Counted from the first letter of the stretch, positions 44,936-54,451 are shown. The stretch: 64,000 nucleotides of DNA from an uncultured Lachnospiraceae bacterium (GCA_934394615.1 CAKRRJ010000002.1:1-64000), one strand, 5' to 3'. A program made the numbers and translations. Notes: generated by a model not told the origin, from the letters alone.

Positions 44936-45871
44936 TTACGCACGCTCGAACACGCGGAGCTTAGAGCTCTTTGAGCGCTTGTTGTATTCTAACTCTTCCT
45001 CGCCCGGCACGATCGGCTTTCTGGTAACAACCCTGCCCTTACTCTTTTTTCCGCACATGCAGACCGGAAATTCCGGTGGACAGATGCACGGATTTTCATT
45101 GTCGCGGAAACGCTGTTTTACGATCCGGTCCTCCAGGGAATGGAACGTGATGATACTCAGGCGTCCTCCCGGGTTTAACAGGTCAATCATCGTGTCGATG
45201 GAGCGGTTTAACACATCCAGTTCGTGATTTAACTCAATGCGGATCGCCTGGAACGTGCGCTTTGCCGGATGACCTCCGGTCGCCCGGATTTTTGCCGGGA
45301 TTGCTGCCTTGATGGTCTCAATGAGTTCTCCCGTTGTCTCGTACGGCTTCTCCTGACGCTGGCGCACAATGTGCTTCGCGATATTTTTCGCGAACCGGTC
45401 CTCGCCATAATCCCGGATGATGCGGTAGAGATCCATCTCGCTGTAGGTGTTTACAATATCTGCCGCAGTCTGCGTATTTCTCTGATCCATACGCATATCG
45501 AGCGGCGCGTCCTCCCGGTAGGTGAAACCTCTGGATGCTGTATCCAGCTGATAAGAGGAAACACCGAGATCCAGGTAGATGCCGTCCACCTTTTCAATGC
45601 CAAGGTCATGAAGCACCGCAGCAATGTTTTCGTAATTGCTCCGCACCACCGTGACCTTATCTTTATATTCCGCAAGGCGCTGCGTGGCTGCCGCAATAGC
45701 ATCCGCGTCCTGGTCGATGCCGATCAGACGCCCATGCTCACCAAGACGGCCGCAGACCTCGTAAGCATGTCCGCCACCGCCAAGGGTTCCATCTACATAA
45801 ATGCCGTCCGGCCTGATGTTCAGGCTGTCGACAGTCTCATACAGTAATACCGATTTATGCTCAAATGCCAT
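44936..45871 (-). CDS. rsmH: 16S rRNA (cytosine-1402-N4) methyltransferase
   Basis: 311 residues from the ATG at 45871 ([15 protein letters not shown]), one base after the mraZ stop. Marks: [53 protein letters not shown] and [14 protein letters not shown]. It methylates C1402 in the ribosomal P site with SAM. Always near mraZ in this cluster. Confidence 0.96.
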   Translation of the reverse strand: MAFEHKSVLLYETVDSLNIRPDGIYVDGTLGGGGHAYEVCGRLGEHGRLIGIDQDADAIAAATQRLAEYKDKVTVVRSNYENIAAVLHDLGIEKVDGIYLDLGVSSYQLDTASRGFTYREDAPLDMRMDQRNTQTAADIVNTYSEMDLYRIIRDYGEDRFAKNIAKHIVRQRQEKPYETTGELIETIKAAIPAKIRATGGHPAKRTFQAIRIELNHELDVLNRSIDTMIDLLNPGGRLSIITFHSLEDRIVKQRFRDNENPCICPPEFPVCMCGKKSKGRVVTRKPIVPGEEELEYNKRSKSSKLRVFERA

Positions 45872-45872
45872 T

Positions 45873-46298
45873 TTAAATTCCAAGACCCTCCATATTCTCT
45901 GCAATTTCTTCCATATCGTCGTAGGTGTTTGACTGATTCCAGTTGTCTCGGCTCCAGATCTCAATCCGGCTTCCTACGCCGACCAGCACTGCGTCCTTAT
46001 CGATCCTGGCAAACTCCCTTAAAACGGCCGGAAGCAAAATCCGGCCCTGCTTGTCTACTTCACATGTGGTAGCGCCCGCCAGAAAAAAGCGGGAGAATTT
46101 TCGTGCGTTTGCGTTGGTAAGCGGCAGGGCATTCAGTTTTTCTTCCAAAGCTTTCCACTCTGCGTTGTCATAGACGAATAAACAGCCATCGAGTCCCTTC
46201 GTAACAACGAATTCGTCGCCAAGCTGTTCTCTGAATCTGGAAGGGACGATCAACCGCCCCTTCGCATCCACTGTATGATTATATTCGCCCATGAACAT
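45873..46298 (-). CDS. mraZ: Transcriptional regulator MraZ
   Basis: 141 residues with two SpoVT/AbrB-like halves: [18 protein letters not shown] and [18 protein letters not shown]. MraZ binds repeats in its own promoter and represses or tunes the division/cell-wall cluster. Matching repeats lie directly before it (46308-46370). First gene of the cluster. Confidence 0.95.
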   Translation of the reverse strand: MFMGEYNHTVDAKGRLIVPSRFREQLGDEFVVTKGLDGCLFVYDNAEWKALEEKLNALPLTNANARKFSRFFLAGATTCEVDKQGRILLPAVLREFARIDKDAVLVGVGSRIEIWSRDNWNQSNTYDDMEEIAENMEGLGI

Positions 46299-46307
46299 GA
46301 TCGATCA

Positions 46308-46370
46308 CCACTGTCCCGTTATGCCACTTTTGTACCATTTCAAACCACTTTCTTCCACTTTCCACCACTT
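46308..46370 (-). promoter_or_regulatory. MraZ-binding repeats
   Basis: CCACTT or CCATTT (plus strand; AAGTGG on the minus strand) starts at 46324, 46335, 46345, 46355 and 46365, one helical turn apart, with a further CCACTG at 46308. The AAAGTG-type box repeated every 10 bp fits MraZ boxes known from Firmicutes and Mollicutes. They lie between the promoter and the mraZ start, as expected for autorepression. Confidence 0.82.
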
Positions 46371-46378
46371 GTATCATA

Positions 46379-46407
46379 AGTTTAGTACATGCGTAAGAAA
46401 ATAGCAA
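46379..46407 (-). promoter_or_regulatory. mraZ (division cluster) promoter
   Basis: On the minus strand TTGCTA (46407-46402), 17 bases, TAAACT (46384-46379), followed at once by the MraZ repeats. Confidence 0.65.
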
Positions 46408-46443
46408 GGTTTTTTTAACAAAAAAGATTGACAACCCCCGCCT

Positions 46444-46599
46444 TTAATAGCCCATAGCAATATAGATTTCGATCAGTCGGTCCAGCTCCACGCTGTTCTC
46501 GTAAATATAGCGGTAATCCTCGCCTTTTTCAATACTGCCGTCCAGCTTTTTTCTGGCGCCTTCGATGAGTAACACCAGTTCCTCCTTGGAAATTTCCAT
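46444..46599 (-). CDS. Spo0E-like aspartyl-phosphate phosphatase, small
   Basis: 51 residues: ATG at 46599 after AAAAAAGGAGAAAACGCGC, stop at 46444. The sequence ends with the Spo0E family signature NSVELDRLIEIYIAMGY (family pattern S-x-ELD-x-LI) and starts with a helix LLIEGARKKLD that would pair with it. Spo0E proteins remove phosphate from Spo0A and delay sporulation. It lies between lgt and mraZ, with the repeat remnant D in its upstream gap. Small length is normal for the family. Confidence 0.78.
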   Translation of the reverse strand: MEISKEELVLLIEGARKKLDGSIEKGEDYRYIYENSVELDRLIEIYIAMGY

Positions 46600-46657
46600 G
46601 CGCGTTTTCTCCTTTTTTGTTTCCAGTGAAACAGCTCCGTATCGTTGCAGTCCGTTC

Positions 46658-46688
46658 GTTACTGTTCACGCGTTGCGCAAACGGCAAC
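46658..46688 (+). repeat. Remnant D of the MITE-like repeat (first hairpin only)
   Basis: GTTACTGTTCACGCGTTGCG and the following AAACGGCAAC match the left end and first hairpin of copies A and C with a few changes. The rest of the element is missing. It lies five bases past the lgt stop. Confidence 0.65.
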
Positions 46689-46693
46689 ATCCG

Positions 46694-47548
46694 TTATCTG
46701 TGCGCGCGGTTGTGCCAGATCAGGTTTCCTGCTGCTACCAGGATCAGCACCAGGGAAAGCGCCTGGGAAACCGGAAGCCCGGTTCCAAACAGGATGAGCT
46801 GGTCCGTCCGCAGGCTCTCGATCCAGAACCTTCCGGTTCCGTAACCAAGCAGATAGATCCAGAGCATCTGGCCGTCGTATTTTTTATATCTGCGGAACCA
46901 GAGCATAAAGATTAAAAGGCACAGATTCCAGCAGGACTCGTAAAGAAATGTGGGATGCACCTGAATAAATTCCACTCCGTTTTCCACGATCATATGATTC
47001 AGGACATCCACATTCAGCATATTGTCATTCACCAAAGAGCGTTTGATGCGCATGGCAAGCAGACTGTCTGTATAGCCGCCAAATGCCTCGCAGTTAAAGA
47101 AATTTCCCCACCGACCAATAATCTGCCCGGTAACCAGTCCCAGCACGCCGGTATCCGCCATAGAGAAAAATGACACTTTTCTGACACGGGTGAAGACGAT
47201 CAGTGTGATAACAGCTGCAATCACACCGCCATAGATGGCAAGGCCGCCTGCGCGCAGGTTAAATACCTGAAGCAGATTTTCTTTATAGTAATCCCACTCA
47301 AAGATCACATAGTATGTTCTCGCACCGATAATGGAACAGATGATCGCGTACAGCGCAAAATCCAGATAAAGTTCCGGGTCCTGCCCTCTCCGCTTTGCAT
47401 CTGACTGGGCGATCCATATGCCCGCCAGCATTCCGATTCCGATGATGATGCCATAAAACGCGATCCGGAATCCAAACACTGAAATGCTGCTTTTCAGATG
47501 CTCAATCGCGATTCCAAGATGCACAAAACGGATGTCTGCTCCGTTCAT
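46694..47548 (-). CDS. lgt: Prolipoprotein diacylglyceryl transferase
   Basis: 284 residues, seven membrane segments. Marks: GFRIAFYGIIIGIGML, GARTYYVIF, RAGGLAIYGGVI and the family signature GRWGNFFNCEAFGGYTD, then HPTFLYESCWN. It moves diacylglycerol from phosphatidylglycerol to the lipobox cysteine. It would modify RbsB and the lipoprotein at 18761-19411. The 161-base gap upstream shows nothing clear. Confidence 0.95.
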   Translation of the reverse strand: MNGADIRFVHLGIAIEHLKSSISVFGFRIAFYGIIIGIGMLAGIWIAQSDAKRRGQDPELYLDFALYAIICSIIGARTYYVIFEWDYYKENLLQVFNLRAGGLAIYGGVIAAVITLIVFTRVRKVSFFSMADTGVLGLVTGQIIGRWGNFFNCEAFGGYTDSLLAMRIKRSLVNDNMLNVDVLNHMIVENGVEFIQVHPTFLYESCWNLCLLIFMLWFRRYKKYDGQMLWIYLLGYGTGRFWIESLRTDQLILFGTGLPVSQALSLVLILVAAGNLIWHNRAHR

Positions 47549-47709
47549 AACCGTTCTCCTTTCGATGCTGTCTCTATTTTAACGCCAACGCCCTGCAAAG
47601 GCAAACAGATTCGTGCGACTGTTTTCGCCCTTGTTCGACAGCTTTTTAAGTATGTTTGATATTGGCGCGCAACTATTATGGTATAGGGAAATATGGAAAA
47701 AATCAAGTG

Positions 47710-48684
47710 TCAGCTATATTCTTTTGTAATTAACAGTTCCACTGCCAGGCGGTCCTGCAGGCGGCCGCTCTTTACGGCTTCCTCCGCCTCCACGCACAGA
47801 TTTACATAGGAAAGGATCTGATCACGGCCAAACTGTCTTGCCTGCGGCATCACCTTTCCCACAACAAACGGCTGCATCTTTAATTTAGAAGCAATGGTAC
47901 TCTTGTCGAGGCCTTTTCCCATCAGTTCCTTTACCTGCAAAAGCTGGTTAAACTGCCTTGCAATGAGGAACAGGATGCGCATCGGCGGCTCTTTTAACGT
48001 GAGCAGATCCTCGTAGAGGTCCATCGCCTTTCTGGTCTGGCGGTTCACGATTGCGGACACCATCTCAAAGATGCGGTTTGTGACCTGCACGGTACAGACC
48101 GCAAGCACATCCTCATCGGTAATGACATCACGCCCCAAGGCGTAGCTGATGACCTTTTCCAGTTCCATGCGGATGTTTTCCATGTCGTCTCCGGTCATGC
48201 TTAAGAACAGCTCCATGGTATGGTTTGTGATCTTTTTCTGCTCCCTGGCAAGGATGGTGCCCGCCCACCTGGCAAGCTGTGCGCTGTCCTGTCGGTTCAG
48301 TTCCGCTGCGTAGCCCATCTCCTTCACTTTCTTGAACAGGCGGTTCCGCTTGTCCACCTCGCTCTCTACAAACAGCAGGATCGTGGTATCCGGCATCGAA
48401 GGAAGGTACTGGACCAACATATCGGCCGAACTCTTGAACAGACCGCTGTCCTCAATCAGGATCAGGCGGTGCTCCGTAAAAAACGGCATAGTATCCGCAA
48501 GACGGATCACCTCATCGACATCGAGGCCCTTGCCCTCAAACGCGGCAAAGTTCATGGTATCGTCCCCGATGATGGCGTCTTTCAGGCGGTTCTTGTAGCT
48601 GTTCTTTAAGAAAGCCTCCTCCCCGTAAAGAAGATAAATCTGTTTAAATTCCCCGGACTTGATATCCTGATTCAGTGTCTGCAT
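47710..48684 (-). CDS. holA: DNA polymerase III subunit delta
   Basis: 324 residues from the ATG at 48684 after GGGAGAC; the frame is open upstream but without a site. Marks: YLLYGEEAFLKNSYKNRL, EHRLILIEDSGLF, LPSMPDTTILLFVESEVDKRNRLFK and the C-terminal LIARQFNQLLQVKEL. Delta opens the sliding clamp in the clamp loader. AAA+-like fold with degenerate ATP site, as normal for this subunit. Confidence 0.92.
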   Translation of the reverse strand: MQTLNQDIKSGEFKQIYLLYGEEAFLKNSYKNRLKDAIIGDDTMNFAAFEGKGLDVDEVIRLADTMPFFTEHRLILIEDSGLFKSSADMLVQYLPSMPDTTILLFVESEVDKRNRLFKKVKEMGYAAELNRQDSAQLARWAGTILAREQKKITNHTMELFLSMTGDDMENIRMELEKVISYALGRDVITDEDVLAVCTVQVTNRIFEMVSAIVNRQTRKAMDLYEDLLTLKEPPMRILFLIARQFNQLLQVKELMGKGLDKSTIASKLKMQPFVVGKVMPQARQFGRDQILSYVNLCVEAEEAVKSGRLQDRLAVELLITKEYS

Positions 48685-48756
48685 GAAATATGTCTCCCAT
48701 CTTTTTTCCCAAAACCATTTGTGTTCTATGATACCACAGGGGCAGAAACGGCACAA

Positions 48757-48792
48757 GCAAAACAGGGCCGCCGGTAAAAACCGGCAGCCCTG
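48757..48792 (-). terminator. Terminator of the ribose operon
   Basis: On the minus strand CAGGGCTGCCGG pairs with CCGGCGGCCCTG around TTTTTA, followed by TTTTG. It is 55 bases after the rbsB stop. Confidence 0.8.
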
Positions 48793-48846
48793 CCTTTTAC
48801 TCAAATCCGATCCTTGATGTTGTTGGGAGTTATCTTATGTATCAGA

Positions 48847-49872
48847 TTATTCTTTCGTTACCAGGCTGTCAACAGTATCCTGGGTAACAAGCTGGTTGTC
48901 CAGAACAACGTGAGCCTCAACCTCTTTGCCCTCAAGGTAATCGTAAGCGGTGTTCAGGATGGCTTTACCAAGGAAGAACGGCGGCTCTGCGATGGTTGCT
49001 TCCACGCGTTTGTCCTTGATTGCTTCCAGGGTATCGTCGATCGCGTCACAGCCAACCTTTACGATATCTGCGGTTCTGCCTGCTGCGTCCATTGCCTCAA
49101 GAGCACCTAACAGCATCTCATCGTTTGCTGCGTATAAGCCGTCGATTTCCGGGTTTGCCTGCAGGATGTTCTCCATAACGCTCATTGCTTTCGCCCGGTC
49201 AAAGTCTGCAACCTGGCATGCTACGATCTCCATATCCGGATTCTCTGCGATGACAGAATTGAAGCCCTCGGAACGCTGCTGTGCAACGTTAGTTCCCATA
49301 ATACCCTGCAGCTCTACGATTTTTCCTTTTCCGCCAAGGGAATCTACCAGGAACTGTCCTGCCAGCTTACCGGATTTGATTGCATCATAACCGATGTGAG
49401 AAATTACTTCGCCGCCATTTGCCTCACGGTCCATAGTGAATACCGGGATGCCAGCTTCATTACATGCCTCGATGGAGGAAACAATCGCGTCGGAATCGCA
49501 GGTATCAATGATGATCGCGTCCGGATTCTTGGTGATGAGGTTCTCTACGTCCTTCATCTGAATGGTCGGATCATCCTGAGCATCGGTGATGTACAGCTCG
49601 ATGCCGTGTTCATCTGCTGCTTTCTGAACGCCGTCTTTTACATCTACGAAGAACGGGTTTGTCTGGGTGTTCATAGCAAGGCCGATCACATAACCACCCT
49701 TGCTCTCTCCGCCTTCCTCAGCCTTTGCTTCTTCCTTACTCTCTTCTGCCTTCTCCTCAGCTTTGGTCTCTGCCTTGGTATCAGCTGGTGCGCTTGCGCC
49801 TGAGCTGCATGCGGTCACGCCTGCACATACCATTGCCATTGCCATGAAAACTGCTCCCATTCTCTTTCTCAT
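48847..49872 (-). CDS. rbsB: Sugar ABC transporter substrate-binding lipoprotein
   Basis: 341 residues. A signal with lipobox (GVTAC, Cys22), then an acidic linker (KAETKAEEKAEESKEEAK), then a type I periplasmic-binding fold: IGLAMNTQTNPFFVDVKDGV, DAIIIDTCDSDAIVSSIEAC, IPVFTMDREA, GLYAANDEMLLGALEAM. The family binds ribose, autoinducer-2 or related sugars and delivers them to RbsC. Last gene of the operon. Confidence 0.92.
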   Translation of the reverse strand: MRKRMGAVFMAMAMVCAGVTACSSGASAPADTKAETKAEEKAEESKEEAKAEEGGESKGGYVIGLAMNTQTNPFFVDVKDGVQKAADEHGIELYITDAQDDPTIQMKDVENLITKNPDAIIIDTCDSDAIVSSIEACNEAGIPVFTMDREANGGEVISHIGYDAIKSGKLAGQFLVDSLGGKGKIVELQGIMGTNVAQQRSEGFNSVIAENPDMEIVACQVADFDRAKAMSVMENILQANPEIDGLYAANDEMLLGALEAMDAAGRTADIVKVGCDAIDDTLEAIKDKRVEATIAEPPFFLGKAILNTAYDYLEGKEVEAHVVLDNQLVTQDTVDSLVTKE

Positions 49873-49920
49873 AAATACACTCTCCTTTTTATTTTACCCC
49901 GCAGGGATATATTTTTCGTT

Positions 49921-50874
49921 TTATTCAGCCTTTGCGGACAGGTCTTTCACTTTCTTATCTACCAGTACCGCGATCAGGATTACCGCACCTTTTACAATGT
50001 TGGTAGCGTGCGGGTTTACGTTCATAAGAGTCAGGATATTATCAATAATACCCATGATCATTGCGCCGACTACGGTCGGAAGGACAAATCCAACACCACC
50101 GCTTAAACTGGTTCCGCCAAGGATAACTGCTGCAATCGCATCCATCTCAATGCCGGTTCCGCTTGTGGACTGCGCAGAGCCCAGACGTGCTGTCAGGATC
50201 AGTCCTGCCATGCCGCACATCAGGCCGTTTAAAGTGTACACCAGGAACTCACTGGTCTTAACCCGGATACCGGAAAGGCGTGCTGCCTCACGATTTCCGC
50301 CTACCGCATAGACGCTGCGGCCATAGGATGTCTGGGTGAGAATATAATGTGCCAGTAAAAATACCACAATCAGGATGATGACCGGAACCGGGATTCCCGC
50401 AATGCTGCCCTTACCAAAGAATTTGTAAGAATCTACTTTGATCGGAATCGGGGAACCCTTTGTGTATACAAGGATTACGCCTCGAAGCAGCGTCATCATG
50501 CCAAGGGTAGAAATAAACGGCGGTATTCCGCAGACGGATACGAAAAATCCGTTTACTGCGCCGCATGCGATACCAATGATCAGAGATACCGCAACCGCTG
50601 CCGCTGTGTTTCCGGTAGATGCCAGAACGCCGGATGCCAGTACACCAGACAGTCCCAGGATCGAACCAACAGAAAGATCGATGCCGCCGGTTAAGATTAC
50701 AAATGTCATACCGCATCCGACAATGCCGGCTACCGTGATCTGTTTAAATACGTTGAACAGGTTTGTCACACTCAAGAAGCTTGGAGACAAGATCGTTGCA
50801 AACACACAGATCACAAGAAGGATCAACACGGAGCGATAAATATTAATCTGATTGATCAATTTTTTCTTATTCAT
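49921..50874 (-). CDS. rbsC: Sugar ABC transporter permease
   Basis: 317 residues from the ATG at 50874 (MNKKKLINQ) after AGGAGGAGTC; it overlaps the rbsA stop by eight bases. Eight to ten membrane segments; marks GMTFVILTGGIDLSVGSILGLSG, GIPPFISTLGMMTLLRG and VAAVILGGTSLSGGVG-like AAVILGGTSLSGGVG. Channel of the RbsABC importer. Confidence 0.95.
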   Translation of the reverse strand: MNKKKLINQINIYRSVLILLVICVFATILSPSFLSVTNLFNVFKQITVAGIVGCGMTFVILTGGIDLSVGSILGLSGVLASGVLASTGNTAAAVAVSLIIGIACGAVNGFFVSVCGIPPFISTLGMMTLLRGVILVYTKGSPIPIKVDSYKFFGKGSIAGIPVPVIILIVVFLLAHYILTQTSYGRSVYAVGGNREAARLSGIRVKTSEFLVYTLNGLMCGMAGLILTARLGSAQSTSGTGIEMDAIAAVILGGTSLSGGVGFVLPTVVGAMIMGIIDNILTLMNVNPHATNIVKGAVILIAVLVDKKVKDLSAKAE

Positions 50875-52369
50875 TTTCACTGACTCCTCCTGACGCATAG
50901 GCCAATATTTTTTCCTGATTCATTTCTGATTTATCAATCTCCAGAACGGTGTAGCCCTCGCGCATGATCACCACGCGGTCACTCATGCCGATGACCTCCG
51001 GCAAATCGGTCGAGATCAGGATAATGCTCTTTCCCTGCTTTGTCAGTTCATCCATGATCTGATAGATTTCTGCCTTTGCGCCCACATCCACACCGCGGGT
51101 CGGCTCGTCCAGGATCAGGATGGACGGATCTGCCTCCAGCACTTTTGCGAATACGACTTTCTGCTGGTTTCCGCCACTCAGTTTTCCAGCAAGCTGTGCC
51201 GGGCTGCTGATCTTGATGTTCAGGCGCTCTACCTGCGCGTTGATATTTTCCGTTTCCTTTGCCTTGTTCAGATACAGTCCGTTGCTGATCTTATCGAGAG
51301 ATGACATGGAAATATTTTCCCGGATATTCCGGATCAGGACCAGTCCCTCCTGTTTTCGGTCATCGGACACAAATCCGATGCCGGCTTTCAGGGCCTTTCT
51401 CGGTGACGAGCAGTCCTTCTTTTCTCCGTTGATGATCACTTCGCCTTCCGTCATCGGAAGCGCTCCGTATACGATCTTGGAAAGTTCTATGGTGCCGGAT
51501 CCAAGAAGACCGGCAACCCCGAGGATTTCGCCTCTGTGCAGCTTTAAGTTTACGCCATGAACGCCTCTGCCGCTCACATTGCGAAGCTCCATCGCCACAT
51601 CCTGCTTCTTATAATCCCGTTTCGGATAAAGGTTTGTCACACTCCGGCCAACCATCATGGATACCACATCGTCGTAATCGGTCTCTCCGATGTTCTTGGT
51701 CGCAATGTATTTTCCATCGCGGAATACCGTCAGCCGGTCTGAGATCTGGAAAATCTCATCCATGCGGTGCGAGATATAGAGAATGGAAATTCCCTTTTCC
51801 TTTAATTCCGCGATGATCCGGAACAGAATCTGGATTTCTTCATCCGTCAGCGCCGCAGTTGGCTCATCCATGATGATGACCTTTGCGCCGATCGTTAAGC
51901 ACTTCGCGATCTCTGTCATCTGCGATTCCGCTACCGACAGGTTTTTCACCTTGCTGCGGCAGCTGAATTTCAGTCCAAGACGGGTCAGGACCTCTTCTGC
52001 GTCCTGATACAGTTTTTTCCAGTCCACTGAGCCAAACTGTGTTCTCGGAAGCCTTCCAAGATACATGTTCTCTGCCACGGAAAGCTCAGGAACCATGTTA
52101 AATTCCTGATAAATCATGGCGATTCCCATTTTTTCCGCTTCTTTGGTCGAATGGAACACCACTTCCTGGTCGTTGACATACATGTGTCCGGAAGTATACC
52201 CCTGCGCGCCTGCAATAATCTTCATCAACGTGGATTTACCGGCACCGTTCTCTCCGCAGAGGGCATGGACCTCACCCTCTTTTACATCCAGTTTTACCCC
52301 ATCCAAAGCCTTTACGCCCGGAAACGTCTTGACGATATCTTCCAGACGCAGCACAATACGATCCCCCAT
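50867..52369 (-). CDS. rbsA: Sugar ABC transporter ATPase, two-domain
   Basis: 500 residues with two ATPase halves. First: CGENGAGKSTLMKI (Walker A), LSVAESQMTEIAKCL (signature) and VIIMDEPTAALTD (Walker B). Second half: Walker A is degenerate (GLLGSGTIELSK), while LSGGNQQKVVFAKVL and ILILDEPTRGVDVGAK are intact, the normal pattern for RbsA/MglA proteins. It powers sugar uptake. Confidence 0.95.
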   Translation of the reverse strand: MGDRIVLRLEDIVKTFPGVKALDGVKLDVKEGEVHALCGENGAGKSTLMKIIAGAQGYTSGHMYVNDQEVVFHSTKEAEKMGIAMIYQEFNMVPELSVAENMYLGRLPRTQFGSVDWKKLYQDAEEVLTRLGLKFSCRSKVKNLSVAESQMTEIAKCLTIGAKVIIMDEPTAALTDEEIQILFRIIAELKEKGISILYISHRMDEIFQISDRLTVFRDGKYIATKNIGETDYDDVVSMMVGRSVTNLYPKRDYKKQDVAMELRNVSGRGVHGVNLKLHRGEILGVAGLLGSGTIELSKIVYGALPMTEGEVIINGEKKDCSSPRKALKAGIGFVSDDRKQEGLVLIRNIRENISMSSLDKISNGLYLNKAKETENINAQVERLNIKISSPAQLAGKLSGGNQQKVVFAKVLEADPSILILDEPTRGVDVGAKAEIYQIMDELTKQGKSIILISTDLPEVIGMSDRVVIMREGYTVLEIDKSEMNQEKILAYASGGVSENE

Positions 52370-52393
52370 TTTCCGCCTCCTTCGGATTTCTTA

Positions 52394-52792
52394 CTAATAA
52401 GCGCAGCCTGCAGTCAGGATCACATTGGTATATCCTGTAAACTCTCCCGTGAGGATGATCGCTTTCGCGTCCGCGCTTCTGGCTTTTAATTCTGTGTGCG
52501 GAATGTATTCCACCGGAAGTCCTTTCGGAAGAAGTGCCTTTGCTTTCTCGTGGAACTCCGGCGTTACGCTAAGTGCCTCATCTGCAAACGTTGCCTTTTC
52601 CACCACAATGTATTTTAAAATTTCCTCGAGTACATCCAGATAAGCCGGATCGCCCGGTCTCCATCCAAGGTCGATGCGCTCCACTCCCTTTGGGATCGGC
52701 AGTCCTGCATCTCCGATTACCAGCGTGTCTTTATGTCGCAGCTCTGCGAGCACCCTTGCAAGCTGTGGATGTAAAATTCCTGTTTTCAGCAT
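52394..52792 (-). CDS. rbsD: D-ribose pyranase
   Basis: 132 residues. Marks: GILHPQLARVLAELRHKDTLVIGDAGLPIP with the catalytic His in the early helix region, and the late TGEFTGYTNVILTAGCAY. RbsD interconverts beta-pyran and beta-furan ribose so that ribokinase can act. It lies 24 bases upstream of rbsA. Its presence favours ribose as a substrate. Confidence 0.95.
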   Translation of the reverse strand: MLKTGILHPQLARVLAELRHKDTLVIGDAGLPIPKGVERIDLGWRPGDPAYLDVLEEILKYIVVEKATFADEALSVTPEFHEKAKALLPKGLPVEYIPHTELKARSADAKAIILTGEFTGYTNVILTAGCAY

Positions 52793-52805
52793 AAATCTTT
52801 CCCCC

Positions 52806-53735
52806 TTAATTTTTATGTGCGTTTAAGAACTCATCGATCTCACTTCTGACTGGCATAGCCGGTGTGGTTCCGATCTTCTGAACAGACAGCGCAGCCAGCG
52901 CGTTCGCAAAATCTGCTGCCTCCCAGATATCTCTGCCCTCTGCCAGTGCTGCTAAAAGGCCTCCGTTGAATGCGTCCCCGGCACCTGTGGTATCAATCGC
53001 ATTAACCTTGTAAGCCGGGATAATGCCCTTTTTGTCTCTGGTATTGATGTAGACCCCTCTGCCACCCAGCGTAATAAGTACTCTCTTTACGCCTTTTCCA
53101 AAGAACCATTCTGCTGCCTTATCTGCTGCTTCCTCACTATCTACCTTTACTCCGGTCAGAATTTCTGCCTCAACCTCATTCGGAGTAATGAGATCAACCT
53201 TGCTCAGAAGCTCATCGCTGATTGGCTGTACCGGTGCGGTATTCAGAATAACTTTCACGCCCTTTTTGCATGCAATGTCAACGATACGTTCTACTGAAGA
53301 GACGTTGGTCTCAAGCTGCGTCAGCAGATACTCGGAACCATCGAGCAGATCCTCCAGGGAATCCACTTCTTCATCGGTGATGGTATTGCAGGAACCCAGG
53401 ATGACTACAATCTCGTTCTGGCTGGTATTCTCATCTACCATAATAAGCGCGCATCCGGTCTCTGTATCATCAGAATACAGGATCCGGTCCTGATTCATGC
53501 CTAAGTCTTTCATCGTGTTTAACGCAATGTCCGCAAAGGAATCGCGGCCAAGCTTGGTTACCATCGTTACATCTGCCCCAGCCTTGTGGGCAGCTACTCC
53601 CTGGTTAAATCCCTTTCCTCCAGGTCCCATTTTAAAGACGGTTCCCTTTACGGTTTCCCCCGCAGCCGGAAGGTGTGGGGTTCTTCCCATCAGATCCACA
53701 ACAAAACTTCCAAATACAACTGTTTTCTTCCCCAT
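52806..53735 (-). CDS. rbsK: Ribokinase-family sugar kinase
   Basis: 309 residues of the PfkB fold. Marks: GGKGFNQGVAAHKAGADV, NTAPVQPISDELL, TPNEVEAEILTG, LITLGGRGVYI and the active-site Asp in NAIDTTGAGDAFNGGLLAAL. It phosphorylates ribose at O5; since deoC is next in the operon, 2-deoxyribose is also possible. It follows deoC by 41 bases. Confidence 0.92.
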   Translation of the reverse strand: MGKKTVVFGSFVVDLMGRTPHLPAAGETVKGTVFKMGPGGKGFNQGVAAHKAGADVTMVTKLGRDSFADIALNTMKDLGMNQDRILYSDDTETGCALIMVDENTSQNEIVVILGSCNTITDEEVDSLEDLLDGSEYLLTQLETNVSSVERIVDIACKKGVKVILNTAPVQPISDELLSKVDLITPNEVEAEILTGVKVDSEEAADKAAEWFFGKGVKRVLITLGGRGVYINTRDKKGIIPAYKVNAIDTTGAGDAFNGGLLAALAEGRDIWEAADFANALAALSVQKIGTTPAMPVRSEIDEFLNAHKN

Positions 53736-53776
53736 GAGCGTTCTCCTTCTTTCCTTCTCCGTAATACCCCTGACTG

Positions 53777-54412
53777 TTACAGCAGTACAACTCCGTTTCC
53801 AGCGCCGATTCGGTCTGCTCCCGCCTCTACCAAAGCTTTTGCCGCCTCCGGTGTGCGGATGCCGCCGCTTGCTTTTACTTTTGCGCGATCACCAACGGTT
53901 TTCTTCATCAATGCAACATCCTCCACGGTTGCGCCGCCGGTAGAAAATCCGGTAGAAGTCTTTACAAAATCTGCTCCGGCTTTCACAGACAGCTCACATG
54001 CCCGCACCTTTTCCTCATCGGTCAGAAGACAGGTCTCAATGATGACTTTTACAACGGCTCCCTTTGATGCCTCAACAACTGCCCGGATATCATCTTCTAC
54101 ATATTTATCATCTTTGTCTTTTAACGCACTCACATTGATGACCATGTCCACTTCGTCTGCTCCCGCCTTAACTGCTTCGGATGCTTCAAATGCCTTTGCG
54201 CTCGTCAGCATGGCTCCTAACGGGAAACCAACGACACAGCAGGTTTTCACGCCGCTTCCTTTTAATTCCTGCGCCACTAACGGAACAAAACAGGTATTTA
54301 CACAGACAGATGCAAATTCATGTTCTTTTGCCTCGCTGCAATAACGGATAATGGTTTCCTTTGATGCATCTGCCTTTAACATGGTGTGATCGATCATACG
54401 GTTTAAACTCAT
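53777..54412 (-). CDS. deoC: Deoxyribose-phosphate aldolase
   Basis: 211 residues from the ATG at 54412 after AAGGAGAGAG. Marks: [71 protein letters not shown] (Schiff-base lysine) and VKASGGIRT. It splits 2-deoxyribose 5-phosphate into acetaldehyde and glyceraldehyde 3-phosphate. First gene of the operon, with the operator directly before it. Confidence 0.96.
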   Translation of the reverse strand: MSLNRMIDHTMLKADASKETIIRYCSEAKEHEFASVCVNTCFVPLVAQELKGSGVKTCCVVGFPLGAMLTSAKAFEASEAVKAGADEVDMVINVSALKDKDDKYVEDDIRAVVEASKGAVVKVIIETCLLTDEEKVRACELSVKAGADFVKTSTGFSTGGATVEDVALMKKTVGDRAKVKASGGIRTPEAAKALVEAGADRIGAGNGVVLL

Positions 54413-54451
54413 AATACTCTCTCCTTTTCTATTTGTTATTTTATCCTCAAT

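Noticed and set aside
46658-46688. Remnant D as an lgt terminator
   Set aside because: It can pair as a hairpin but no T run follows on the minus strand; identity to the MITE end explains it better.
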